Origin: Tragulus kanchil
Taxonomy: Eukaryota; Chordata; Mammalia; Artiodactyla; Tragulidae
Length of the DNA stretch: 64,000 nucleotides
Assembly (NCBI GenBank): GCA_022376925.1
Contig: JAIOJX010000025.1
Coordinates: 95,755,608 to 95,819,607 of the forward strand
Reading direction: 5' to 3'
Below, piece by piece: positions 35,395 through 45,350 of this stretch. Position 1 is the first letter of the stretch, and every line of letters begins with the position of its first letter. The notes beneath the pieces are model-generated. The model saw only the letters and a program-made list of their open reading frames with translations, was not told the origin of the DNA and searched no databases. Made by a program: the position numbers and the translations under genes.

Positions 35395-35599
35395 GTATCA
35401 TTTTGTATACTTTGTGGATCATACTGTATTTTTCTGTCCTCTCAGCATTATTTCTAATTGTAACATTCATCCGTGTTGATATATTTATTTACTGATTTAT
35501 AACATTAAGCTTATGAGTGTAAGACAGTTTTATTGTTTCTAATATTGTTGGACCTTGTTGTTTGGACCTTTTTTCCTGTTAAAGTACAGTGTTTTTGCT

Positions 35600-35802
35600 A
35601 TTAACTGTTTTTTTTTTAACTTTTATTATTTATTTGGCTGCATTTAGTTTTAGTTGCTGCACGCAGGATCTTTCATGGTAGTATGTGGGCTTAGTTGCCA
35701 TGTGACATGTGAGATCTTAGTTGCCTGACCAGGCAACTAAGATCCTGCATCCCCTGCCTTGGAAGGCAGACTCCCAACCACTGGACTACCAGAGAAGTCC
35801 CC
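35600..35802 (-). mobile_element. CHR-type SINE, antisense, with internal palindrome
   Basis: Contains TTGGCTGCATTTAGTTTTAG, a GATCTTAGTTGCCTGACC block and a CCAACCACTGGACTACCAGA end. The 14-base inverted repeat at 35713-35744 sits inside it. Confidence 0.7.
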
Positions 35803-36515
35803 TATTAACTTTCTTATACATGACTTCTTGTGCAGTTTTTCTACGCTGTACACCTAAGGGTGATTTGTTGAGATATATCATTCAACTTTATTAGGTAGGG
35901 TACAAGTGTTTTACAAAACAGTTTATTAATTTATATTTCCAGTAACTGCGTAAAAGTGTTGATTGAGCCATATCCTTTCCAGTGTTTGGTACTGTCAAAT
36001 TTTAAAATTTTTGTTCATCTGGTTTTATGCATCAAATGTCATTGTTATGCATCTTTTTAAATATTTAGCAGCCAATTTTATTTCTTCTGTATAATGCCTA
36101 TTAATGTATTCAGCTCATTTTTCTATTGACTTGTCTTATTGATTGGAGTTCTTTATAGATTCTGAAAGGAAATCTTTCGGTTACATGGATTGTAGATCTT
36201 TCTATTTTATTTTAGATAGATTATTTCCCTCTTCACTATGTCTTTTGTTGGACAGAAATTCCTAATGCCAAAGTTATCACTTTTTTTTTTTAATACTTTG
36301 TACTTTGTATACAAAGTACTTTGTACTTTCTTTAAGATATCTTTCTCTACCTCTGTGCTTGTAAAGAGAGTCATAATGTGCTTTTCTATGTATGCTGAGG
36401 CTTATTTTTGGGAACTCTTCTGATTTGTTTTTCTCTTTGTTACTAGCTTTATAATTTTGATAACTGGTGGTAGTTGGTATTTCTTTCTATTAAATGAAGG
36501 ATAATAATAATATGT
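35803..36515. other. NCAPG intron 3, AT-rich
   Basis: Mostly T-rich sequence, with text such as TTTCCAGTAACTGCG and ATTGATTGGAGTTCTTTATA that resembles old LINE sequence. No exon is seen. A TTTGTATACAAAGTACTTTG stretch near 36303 is partly self-complementary. Confidence 0.4.
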
Positions 36516-36990
36516 AAAATATGTATGTTTAATAGTTAACATATACTTGATTTTTAACTTGGGGAAAATCTGAGAAACAGGTAAACTTTTAAATATAGGG
36601 AATGAATATTGTTCAGTGAGTAAAACCAGAAGTTCTTTGGGTTCATTAAAAATTTAAAGTAGTGAGTTCTTTATAAAGCCATATCAGTTTAAAATAAACT
36701 ACCTTCCATCCTAGTCTTTCTTCTAAATCTTGAGTAGCAAAGATATAATTTGAATGATGGATTTTTCATGATTTTTAGGGTAATTTGTTTTCAGTTTTAT
36801 GCTCAGTCCATTGACTGCTTTCTCATTCTGTCCTTTTTTATGGCAGGAATGAATCTTATGCAAAATTAAATGTGTAAGACTAAAATATGATATTTTTGTC
36901 ATTTTAAAGTTTATAAAAAATGGACTATCTTATGACTATGGCTAAATAAATATTTTGTTAGCTTACTAAAATGTATTACTCTATTTTTAG

Positions 36991-37136
36991 CATATACTAT
37001 TTTGATTGAAAATGATTCAAATCCAGAAGTTAGGAGGGCAGTGTTATCGTGTATTGCACCATCAGCAAAGACTTTGCCAAAAATTGTCGGGCGCACCAAG
37101 GATGTGAAAGAGACTGTCAGAAAGCTGGCTTATCAG
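36991..37136 (+). CDS. NCAPG: NCAPG exon 4 (copy 1)
   Basis: 146 bases, completing codon 182 and adding residues 183-230 (AYTILIENDSNPEVRRAV to RKLAYQ). Acceptor TTTTAG, donor GTAAAT. It is a strongly conserved HEAT segment. Confidence 0.95.
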
Positions 37137-37416
37137 GTAAATAAGTCCAGTGTCTTCTGTAGGCATATTCTTAAAAGATAAGAAGCTGTATTCTTAAAAT
37201 ACTTTTGAAAAATATTTGGCACATAACAGTTTCTTCAATTGAGATTTTTATGGACAGAGAGCATATATAATTTAGGTAGACTCCTATCACATATGTTACC
37301 AGGTGTTAATTTTGTTGGATATTCTAGATAATTTTCTTAGGTGGAGGTGATATTACTAGTTATAAAATCCATAAATTATATTGAGTTTAATGGCCATTTT
37401 TTATTATCTCTTAAAG

Positions 37417-37501
37417 GTTTTAGCTGAAAAGGTTCACATGAGAGCTATGTCTATTGCTCAGAGAGTAATGCTCCTTCAACAAGGTCTTAGTGACCGATCA
37501 G
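37417..37501 (+). CDS. NCAPG: NCAPG exon 5 (copy 1)
   Basis: 85 bases, residues 231-258 plus one base of codon 259 (VLAEKVHMRAMSIAQ to GLSDRS). The donor GTAATC follows at once. The frame stays open for 28 more codons into the intron, but that tail is not NCAPG. Confidence 0.95.
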
Positions 37502-38181
37502 GTAATCGAGATGTCTTTATAGATGTAACTTTAGTCGATTTTGGGGTTAAACTTAAAAGGCTTAGGAAAGAGTGTCCTATAAATTAGGTAAGTCTGTCAT
37601 TCCCACAACCTGGCAGAGTTTATCTAGCTGTATTGTATAGAATACATTCTTCAAGGTACTAGTACTTAGAAGTAGCACAGTTTGTTATCTTCTATGTTTT
37701 GTGTATAAAATATGTATGTTTAATAGTTAACATATACTTGATTTTTAACTTGGGGAAAATCTGAGAAACAGGTAAACTTTTAAATATAGGGAATGAATAT
37801 TGTTCAGTGAGTAAAACCAGAAGTTCTTTGGGTTCATTAAAAATTTAAAGTAGTGAGTTCTTTATAAAGCCATATCAGTTTAAAATAAACTACCTTCCAT
37901 CCTAGTCTTTCTTCTAAATCTTGAGTAGCAAAGATATAATTTGAATGATGGATTTTTCATGATTTTTAGGGTAATTTGTTTTCAGTTTTATGCTCAGTCC
38001 ATTGACTGCTTTCTCATTCTGTCCTTTTTTATGGCAGGAATGAATCTTATGCAAAATTAAATGTGTAAGACTAAAATATGATATTTTTGTCATTTTAAAG
38101 TTTATAAAAAATGGACTATCTTATGACTATGGCTAAATAAATATTTTGTTAGCTTACTAAAATGTATTACTCTATTTTTAG

Positions 38182-38327
38182 CATATACTATTTTGATTGA
38201 AAATGATTCAAATCCAGAAGTTAGGAGGGCAGTGTTATCGTGTATTGCACCATCAGCAAAGACTTTGCCAAAAATTGTCGGGCGCACCAAGGATGTGAAA
38301 GAGACTGTCAGAAAGCTGGCTTATCAG
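38182..38327 (+). CDS. NCAPG: NCAPG exon 4 (copy 2)
   Basis: Identical to 36991-37136 at offset 1,191. Confidence 0.9.
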
Positions 38328-38607
38328 GTAAATAAGTCCAGTGTCTTCTGTAGGCATATTCTTAAAAGATAAGAAGCTGTATTCTTAAAATACTTTTGAA
38401 AAATATTTGGCACATAACAGTTTCTTCAATTGAGATTTTTATGGACAGAGAGCATATATAATTTAGGTAGACTCCTATCACATATGTTACCAGGTGTTAA
38501 TTTTGTTGGATATTCTAGATAATTTTCTTAGGTGGAGGTGATATTACTAGTTATAAAATCCATAAATTATATTGAGTTTAATGGCCATTTTTTATTATCT
38601 CTTAAAG

Positions 38608-38692
38608 GTTTTAGCTGAAAAGGTTCACATGAGAGCTATGTCTATTGCTCAGAGAGTAATGCTCCTTCAACAAGGTCTTAGTGACCGATCAG
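38608..38692 (+). CDS. NCAPG: NCAPG exon 5 (copy 2)
   Basis: Identical to 37417-37501. Confidence 0.9.
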
Positions 38693-39737
38693 GTAATCGA
38701 GATGTCTTTATAGATGTAACTTTAGTCGATTTTGGGGTTAAACTTAAAAGGCTTAGGAAAGAGTGTCCTATAAATTAGGTAAGTCTGTCATTCCCACAAC
38801 CTGGCAGAGTTTATCTAGCTGTATTGTATAGAATACATTCTTCAAGGTACTAGTACTTAGAAGTAGCACAGTTTGTTATCTTCTATGTTTTGTGTATGGA
38901 GAAACTAGAGCATGAAGCTATAAAAGTAACTTATGTCAGCAGTAGGGAAGGGCTACTTTTTCAGCCCTCTTTTCCTAAAACCCAAAAAACCCTGTCTCAT
39001 CCCGTTTGTGTATATCTTGCTATGAATGTGTTCTGTGCATCTAAAACAGTTAGAAATGGTCAGACCAGTATAATTTTCATATCTGTTTCCACACTTTTCT
39101 CTTTTAAAACTGGAGAATTGACTTACAGCAATGGTACGATGAATGATATATTTTAAATTTCCAAACCCCATGAGAAGGTTTTGATGGCTTAATTTTGCCA
39201 CAGCAAGAAAACCTGAGTTTGAAGGACTAATAACTCGGATGACTTTAAGAATAAGGTTTTTCATATGGTTCTATGATTCACTATTGCAAATATCAGTTGT
39301 CTAATAAATAGATGAAGTCAGGCAAATAATATATAGTATTATATATTATATATGGTCTAGACTAGCATCTGAAGCCCAGTGAACTCAGTGTGAGCAGGAA
39401 TGCACAAATGTTTTTGTAGGCTGTGGTAGTAGTTATATATTTGGTTCTGACCTTTTCCATTTTTACTTGAAAGTGAGCATCATAGTGACTTGTGATAGCA
39501 CTGCTCTTAATTTTTCTTTAGTAACCACTTTTTTGATTTGGCACATAACAGTTTCTTCAATTGAGATTTTATGGACAGAGAGCATATATAATTTAGGTAG
39601 ACTCCTATCACATATGTTACCAGGTGTTAATTTTGTTGGATATTCTAGATAATTTTCTTAGGTGGAGGTGATATTACTAGTTATAAAATCCATAAATTAT
39701 ATTGAGTTTAATGGCCATTTTTTATTATCTCTTAAAG

Positions 39738-39822
39738 GTTTTAGCTGAAAAGGTTCACATGAGAGCTATGTCTATTGCTCAGAGAGTAATGCTCCTTCAA
39801 CAAGGTCTTAGTGACCGATCAG
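39738..39822 (+). CDS. NCAPG: NCAPG exon 5 (copy 3)
   Basis: Third identical copy. No exon 4 copy lies between exon 5 copies 2 and 3. This one continues directly into single-copy intron 5 and exon 6. Confidence 0.9.
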
Positions 39823-40822
39823 GTAATCGAGATGTCTTTATAGATGTAACTTTAGTCGATTTTGGGGTTAAACTTAAAAGGCTTAGGAAAGAGTGTCCTA
39901 TAAATTAGGTAAGTCTGTCATTCCCACAACCTGGCAGAGTTTATCTAGCTGTATTGTATAGAATACATTCTTCAAGGTACTAGTACTTAGAAGTAGCACA
40001 GTTTGTTATCTTCTATGTTTTGTGTATGGAGAAACTAGAGCATGAAGCTATAAAAGTAACTTATGTCAGCAGTAGGGAAGGGCTACTTTTTCAGCCCTCT
40101 CTTTTCCTAAAAAAAACCCAAAAAACCCTGTCTCATCCCGTTTGTGTATATCTTGCTATGAATGTGTTCTGTGCATCTAAAACAGTTAGAAATGGTCAGA
40201 CCAGTATAATTTTCATATCTGTTTCCACACTTTTCTCTTTTAAAACTGGAGAATTGACTTACAGCAATGGTACGATGAATGATATATTTTAAATTTCCAA
40301 ACCCCATGAGAAGGTTTTGATGGCTTAATTTTGCCACAGCAAGAAAACCTGAGTTTGAAGGACTAATAACTCGGATGACTTTAAGAATAAGGTTTTTCAT
40401 ATGGTTCTATGATTCACTATTGCAAATATCAGTTGTCTAATAAATAGATGAAGTCAGGCAAATAATATATAGTATTATATATTATATATGGTCTAGACTA
40501 GCATCTGAAGCCCAGTGAACTCAGTGTGAGCAGGAATGCACAAATGTTTTTGTAGGCTGTGGTAGTAGTTATATATTTGGTTCTGACCTTTTCCATTTTT
40601 ACTTGAAAGTGAGCATCATAGTGACTTGTGATAGCACTGCTCTTTTAATTTTTTCTTTAGTACACTTTGTTTTGTCTCTACTTGGTTTCATTTTGTAGTA
40701 AGTGTCAACTTAATGTTAACACTGATTTGATAAAAGTTAATGAAAACACACAAAATACAGGAAATGGAAGCTAGAGGGAGACTTGTTCACCTATGTTTGC
40801 AATGATTGCAATGACTTAACAG

Positions 40823-41015
40823 ATGCTGTTAAACAAGCGATGCAGAAGCATCTTCTCCAAGGCTGGTTGCGTTTCACTGAAGGAAATATACTAGAGTTGC
40901 TTCATCGGTTGGATGTGGAAAATTCTTCTGAAGTGGCAGTCTCTGTTCTCAATGCCTTATTTTCAGTGACTCCTCTTAATGAACTGGCAGAAATCTGTAA
41001 AAACAATGATGGCAG
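40823..41015 (+). CDS. NCAPG: NCAPG exon 6
   Basis: 193 bases, codon 259 to part of 323 (DAVKQAMQKHLLQGW to EICKNNDG). The acceptor is TTAACAG and the donor GTATAT. Joining to exon 5 gives DRSDAVKQ as in the family. Confidence 0.95.
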
Positions 41016-41485
41016 GTATATAAAATGTTCCTTATTTGAAGTATGTAACTGATGAAGTTCTGTATTTAAAATTAGTCCTCTTCCCCATTACTTAAGATTG
41101 TTATCAGTACTTTTTACCTACACCTGTTCTGTTTGTTTTTACTCTACCAAATGTCTTTTTTCCTCCTTGTATAAGAACTTATGACTTAGATTACTGTAGG
41201 TGCATTTTTTGTTTTGTTAGTTTTATGTTTGCGTTAGCCTACCATGGAAAGTCCAACAACATTTCATCTCTATTGTTGTTTGTTCTTTTGATTCTTTTTT
41301 TTCTTTTTGTCTTAATATCGTCATTATTTTTTGTATAGATAAGTTAATGACTTTGCAATTAAAAAGATGGTGCTTATAAATCGTCTAGTTATTCCCAGAT
41401 TTCTACTCAGTTAATTTTTTTTGTCTTAGTTCAGATTTTTACTGGATATTAATATTTCTTTTTTTTCTGTCCCTTTTAAATGAAG

Positions 41486-41635
41486 GAAATTGATTCCAGC
41501 AGAAACATTAACTCCTGAAATTGCTTTGTATTGGCGTGTCCTTTGTGAACATTTGAAATCAAAAGGAGAAGAAGGTGAAGAATTTTTAGAGCAGATTTTG
41601 CCAGAGCCTGTAATATATGTAGAGTATTTACTGAG
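41486..41635 (+). CDS. NCAPG: NCAPG exon 7
   Basis: 150 bases, residues 323-373 in part (RKLIPAETLTPEIAL to VIYVEYLL). Acceptor TGAAG, donor GTAAAA. It encodes the acidic SKGEEGEEFLEQ segment. Confidence 0.94.
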
Positions 41636-42310
41636 GTAAAATTTTTTCCTTTGGTGTGGACTGTGCTTGTGTTGTACTTGCGTTGTTGTATGTGTTAACT
41701 TCCCAGCCTCCTCCTTCAGAGCCATGCTTGATTGAGAATAAGTTAAAATTCATTCTTTCTTGAACTGACAGGATAAATAGGTATATATATTGAGTCTTTC
41801 TAGAGAATATCCTGTGCTGCTCAGTATACTGAGAGACCAAAGTCAGTGTGTTTTGGGACATTTTCTTAAAACTGGATGTGATGATAAACATTTCTTCATC
41901 AAGTTGATGGTGGTGTGTTGCTTTTTGAAATTTGTTGACAAGCCTTTTCTAAGTGCCAGATAGTAAATATTTTAGAATCTTTAGGCTATTCTGTCTCTAT
42001 CACAGTGACTCAATTCTGCTATGGCACTGCAAATGCAGCCACAGAAAATATGTAATGAATGAATTTGACTTCTGATAAAACTTGCATCAACTTTTGTGGA
42101 CACTTTAAAATTTGAATTTCATATAAATTTCACATATGCATATTTTTACTTATGCACTTATATGTATATCATTTAAAGATGTAAAAATCTTAGCTTGTAC
42201 ACTGGGCAAAATCAAGTAGCAGGCTGTATCTGGTGCATGGACAATAGTTTTCCACTTACTGGGTATACCTCTGTGACTTGTTTTATTACTAGTTAAAACT
42301 GTTACTGTTT
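41636..42310. other. NCAPG intron 7, proximal part
   Basis: AT-rich, single-copy, with no repeat assigned. Intron 7 is the longest in the window (41636-50403), but about 3.3 kb of it is duplicated sequence. Confidence 0.5.
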
Positions 42311-42325
42311 GGCTTTTTGTTTTTT

Positions 42326-42637
42326 GTTTTTGTTTTTTTTTATTTTGGGGGGTGGGGTGGGGAGAGAGGGGGGCGGGCGGGCCACTTCTATTGGTCTTTT
42401 ATTTATCTAGTTTCATCCATCTTTGTTCTTTGGCCCGTGCAGGCCTCCCATCGCGATGGCCTCTGTTGTCTCAGAGCACTGGCTCCGGGCGCATGCGCTC
42501 CAGAGCGCCGGCTCGATAATTGGACACATCCGTCCAGCCGTCCGCGGCATGTGGGATCCTCCCAGGCCAGGGATCCAACCGGCGCCCCTTGCACTGCAAG
42601 GCGGTGTCCTTACCCACTGGACCACCAGGGATGCCTC
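42326..42637 (-). mobile_element. CHR-like SINE, long form, antisense
   Basis: A T-run, a G-rich block (42345-42381, GGGGTGGGGAGAGAGGGG type), then the SINE body ending GACCACCAGGGATGCC. A GGCTTTTTGTTTTTT target-site duplication lies on each side (42311 and 42638). The G-rich block marks a longer subfamily. Confidence 0.85.
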
Positions 42638-43188
42638 GGCTTTTTGTTTTTTAAAAAGTTTTCCCAAAATACTTTTTCCTTAAATTGTGTGAATTACTCT
42701 AATTTCTACTTAGTTCACTTTATAATTATACAAATGAACTTATAAAAGTAAAAGATACATTGTCAACAATTCAAATATGGAAGTACATAGAATAAAAACT
42801 ATTTTTCCTCTTTATCTCCTAATCCTACAATCCTGTGGATCTCTGTAGAGTTAATAACTTTTGAACCTTTTTTCTCTGCATTTAGAGACACATATGAAAA
42901 ATATAATTTTACAGTAATAATACACACTATACATATTTTTCCTTTTTTTAATTATTAATACCTGAGATCATTATATACTGGTATATAGAAATCTATCACA
43001 GTTTTAACAGTATATCACTCCATAGTATGGTGGTGGTATTTAATTTGCTTTTCTGTTGATGGTTGATGGACGTCTAGGATATTTTCAGTTTTCATTAATA
43101 AAGGTGTCTTAAACTTTGTTTACATTTTATATGTGTTTGAGATTTTGTAGAGATGATTCCAAGATGAATTACTGTCCCAAAAGTTTTA

Positions 43189-43289
43189 TAGATAGATAGA
43201 TAGATATAGATAGGGAGAGAGATATAGAGAGATAGAGAGATAGATATAGATAGATATAGATAGATAGATATAGATAGATAGATAGATAT
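43189..43289 (+). repeat. GATA/TAGA microsatellite
   Basis: About 100 bases of GATA units with interspersed ATAGAGAG variants. The duplicate at 44308-44398 is shorter and lacks the GGGAGAGAG interruption. Confidence 0.9.
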
Positions 43290-43315
43290 TGGTGTGTAGA
43301 TTTTGGTGTTTTTGT

Positions 43316-43432
43316 TTTATTTTGGCTGCACTTTGTGGCTTGTGGAATCTTAGCTCCCTAACCAGGGATTAAACCTGTGCCCCCTTCAGTGGAAGCAGAG
43401 AGTCTTAATCACTGGACCACTGGGAAGTACTG
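43316..43432 (-). mobile_element. CHR-type SINE fragment, antisense
   Basis: TTTTGGCTGCACTTTGTGGC, CTCCCTAACCAGGGATTAAA and a GGACCACTGGGAAGT end. It is duplicated at 44425-44541. Confidence 0.7.
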
Positions 43433-43444
43433 GTTTTGATGCTT

Positions 43445-43675
43445 TTTTTTTCATCCATCTTTATTGTTTGGTCTGTGTGGGTGTCCCACTGCAGTGGCCT
43501 CTCTCGTTGCAGAGCACCTACTCTGGGCGCTGCGCTTCAGAGCACTGGCTTGTCATTGGACACACCAGTCCAGGCGCTCGCGCATGTGGAATCTTCCAGG
43601 GCGAGGGATTGAACCGGTGCCCCTTGCACTGCAAGGCAGACACTTTATCTACTGGACCACCAGGGAAAGCCCCTT
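43445..43675 (-). mobile_element. CHR-like SINE, antisense
   Basis: It runs from CATCCATCTTTATTGTTTGG to GACCACCAGGGAAAGCCCC. It is duplicated at 44554-44784, where CGCTCCGCGGCATG replaces CGCTCGCGCATG. Confidence 0.85.
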
Positions 43676-43739
43676 GAAGCATTTTTTTTAAAAGCTTTTC
43701 ATACAATAAGAATTATGGGCCTGAATTTCTTTTTAAAAG

Positions 43740-44000
43740 TTTTTTGGCCTCTTTTATTGGTTTATTTATTTATTTTCATCCATCTTTATTATCTGGCCTG
43801 TGTGGGCCTCCCATCGTAGTGGCCTCTCTTATTGTAGAGCACTGGCTCTGGGCGCATGTGCTTCAGAGCGCTGGCCCACAATTGGACACATTGGTACAGC
43901 TATTCCACGGCACACGTGATCCTCCCAGGCCAGGGATCGAACCAGTGCCCCTTGCACCTCAAGGCGGACTCCCTACCCACTGGACCACCAGGGAATCCCC
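43740..44000 (-). mobile_element. CHR-like SINE, antisense
   Basis: It runs from GGCCTCTTTTATTGGTTTAT to GACCACCAGGGAATCCCC, duplicated at 44851-45111. This is the third CHR-family element in about 700 bases. Confidence 0.85.
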
Positions 44001-44307
44001 AGAATTCGTTTTGTGTGAAGTATAGTATTCTGCTTTTGCTTATGAAATTGAAAGTATTAGTCGCTTAGTCGTGACTGACTCTTTGTGACCCTGTGAACTA
44101 TATAGCCCGCCAGGCTCCTCTCTGTTCATGTAATTCTCCAGGACAGGATACTGGAGTGGGTAGCCCTTCCCTTCTCCAGGGTTGATGGACGTCTAGGATA
44201 TTTTCAGTTTTCATTAATAAAGGTGTCTTAAACTTTGTTTACATTTTATATGTGTTTGAGATTTTGTAGAGATGATTCCAAGATGAATTACTGTCCCAAA
44301 AGTTTTA

Positions 44308-44398
44308 TAGATAGATAGATAGATATAGATAGATATAGAGATAGAGAGATAGATATAGATAGATATAGATAGATAGATATAGATAGATAGATAGATAT
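44308..44398 (+). repeat. GATA/TAGA microsatellite (duplicate copy)
   Basis: Ten bases shorter than the copy at 43189-43289. A length difference of this kind is expected of two alleles. Confidence 0.9.
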
Positions 44399-44553
44399 TG
44401 GTGTGTAGATTTTGGTGTTTTTGTTTTATTTTGGCTGCACTTTGTGGCTTGTGGAATCTTAGCTCCCTAACCAGGGATTAAACCTGTGCCCCCTTCAGTG
44501 GAAGCAGAGAGTCTTAATCACTGGACCACTGGGAAGTACTGGTTTTGATGCTT

Positions 44554-45111
44554 TTTTTTTCATCCATCTTTATTGTTTGGTCTGTGTGGGTGTCCCACTG
44601 CAGTGGCCTCTCTCGTTGCAGAGCACCTACTCTGGGCGCTGCGCTTCAGAGCACTGGCTTGTCATTGGACACACCAGTCCAGGCGCTCCGCGGCATGTGG
44701 AATCTTCCAGGGCGAGGGATTGAACCGGTGCCCCTTGCACTGCAAGGCAGACACTTTATCTACTGGACCACCAGGGAAAGCCCCTTGAAGCATTTTTTTT
44801 AAAAGCTTTTCATACAATAAGAATTATGGGCCTGAATTTCTTTTTAAAAGTTTTTTGGCCTCTTTTATTGGTTTATTTATTTATTTTCATCCATCTTTAT
44901 TATCTGGCCTGTGTGGGCCTCCCATCGTAGTGGCCTCTCTTATTGTAGAGCACTGGCTCTGGGCGCATGTGCTTCAGAGCGCTGGCCCACAATTGGACAC
45001 ATTGGTACAGCTATTCCACGGCACACGTGATCCTCCCAGGCCAGGGATCGAACCAGTGCCCCTTGCACCTCAAGGCGGACTCCCTACCCACTGGACCACC
45101 AGGGAATCCCC
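44554..45111 (-). mobile_element. Two CHR-like SINEs (duplicate copies)
   Basis: Copy B versions of the elements at 43445-43675 and 43740-44000. Confidence 0.85.
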
Positions 45112-45164
45112 AGAATTCTTTTTGTGTGAAGTATAGTATTCTGCTTTTGCTTATGAAATTGAAA

Positions 45165-45350
45165 GTATTAGTCGCTTAGTCGTGACTGACTCTTTGTGAC
45201 CCTGTGAACTATATAGCCCGCCAGGCTCCTCTCTGTTCATGTAATTCTCCAGGACAGGATACTGGAGTGGGTAGCCCTTCCCTTCTCCAGGGATTAAACC
45301 CAGGTCTCCTCCGTTGCAGGCAGATTTTTTACCATCTGAACCACTGGGGA
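45165..45350 (-). mobile_element. Bov-tA-type SINE, antisense
   Basis: From AGTATTAGTCGCTTAGTCGT through GAGTGGGTAGCCCTTCCCTT to GAACCACTGGGGAACG. The same element is truncated at 44055-44180 and again at 46281-46455 by the joints of duplications 16 and 17. Confidence 0.85.

Larger units (their letters stand above)
36516..38897. repeat. Tandem duplication 14 (1,191-base unit), NCAPG exons 4-5
   Basis: Copy A 36516-37706 and copy B 37707-38897, abutting with a constant 1,191 offset and no visible base difference in the exons. It spans both exons and intron 4. Confidence 0.93.
38406..40660. repeat. Tandem duplication 15 (about 1.13 kb unit), NCAPG exon 5
   Basis: Copy A 38406-39522 and copy B 39537-40660 with a joint of about 14 bases. 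The first half overlaps duplication 14, so exon 5 is present three times. Differences are run lengths only (for example, extra A bases near 40110). Confidence 0.92.
43061..45292. repeat. Tandem duplication 16 (about 1.11 kb unit), SINE cluster and GATA repeat
   Basis: Copy A 43061-44179 and copy B 44180-45292 abut. The offset is 1,119 before the microsatellite and 1,109 after it, so copy B has lost 10 bases of GATA repeat. Copy A ends inside a Bov-tA SINE that is complete only in copy B. Confidence 0.92.

Noticed and set aside
34625..35495. Several overlapping open frames of 60-107 codons with Trp/Cys/His-rich products (also at 2773-3277, 42317-42745, 52661-53162, 58820-59274)
   Set aside because: All lie in CHR-like SINEs. 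The similar peptides recur wherever the SINE occurs, on both strands, with no splice, start or codon-use support.
37381..37587. A 68-codon open frame through NCAPG exon 5 into the intron
   Set aside because: Only the first part is NCAPG; a consensus donor follows DRS and the next family residues are encoded by exon 6.
43189..44398. Regular repeats as a possible CRISPR-like array
   Set aside because: A simple GATA microsatellite duplicated with its flanks; no spacers, and the genome is mammalian.
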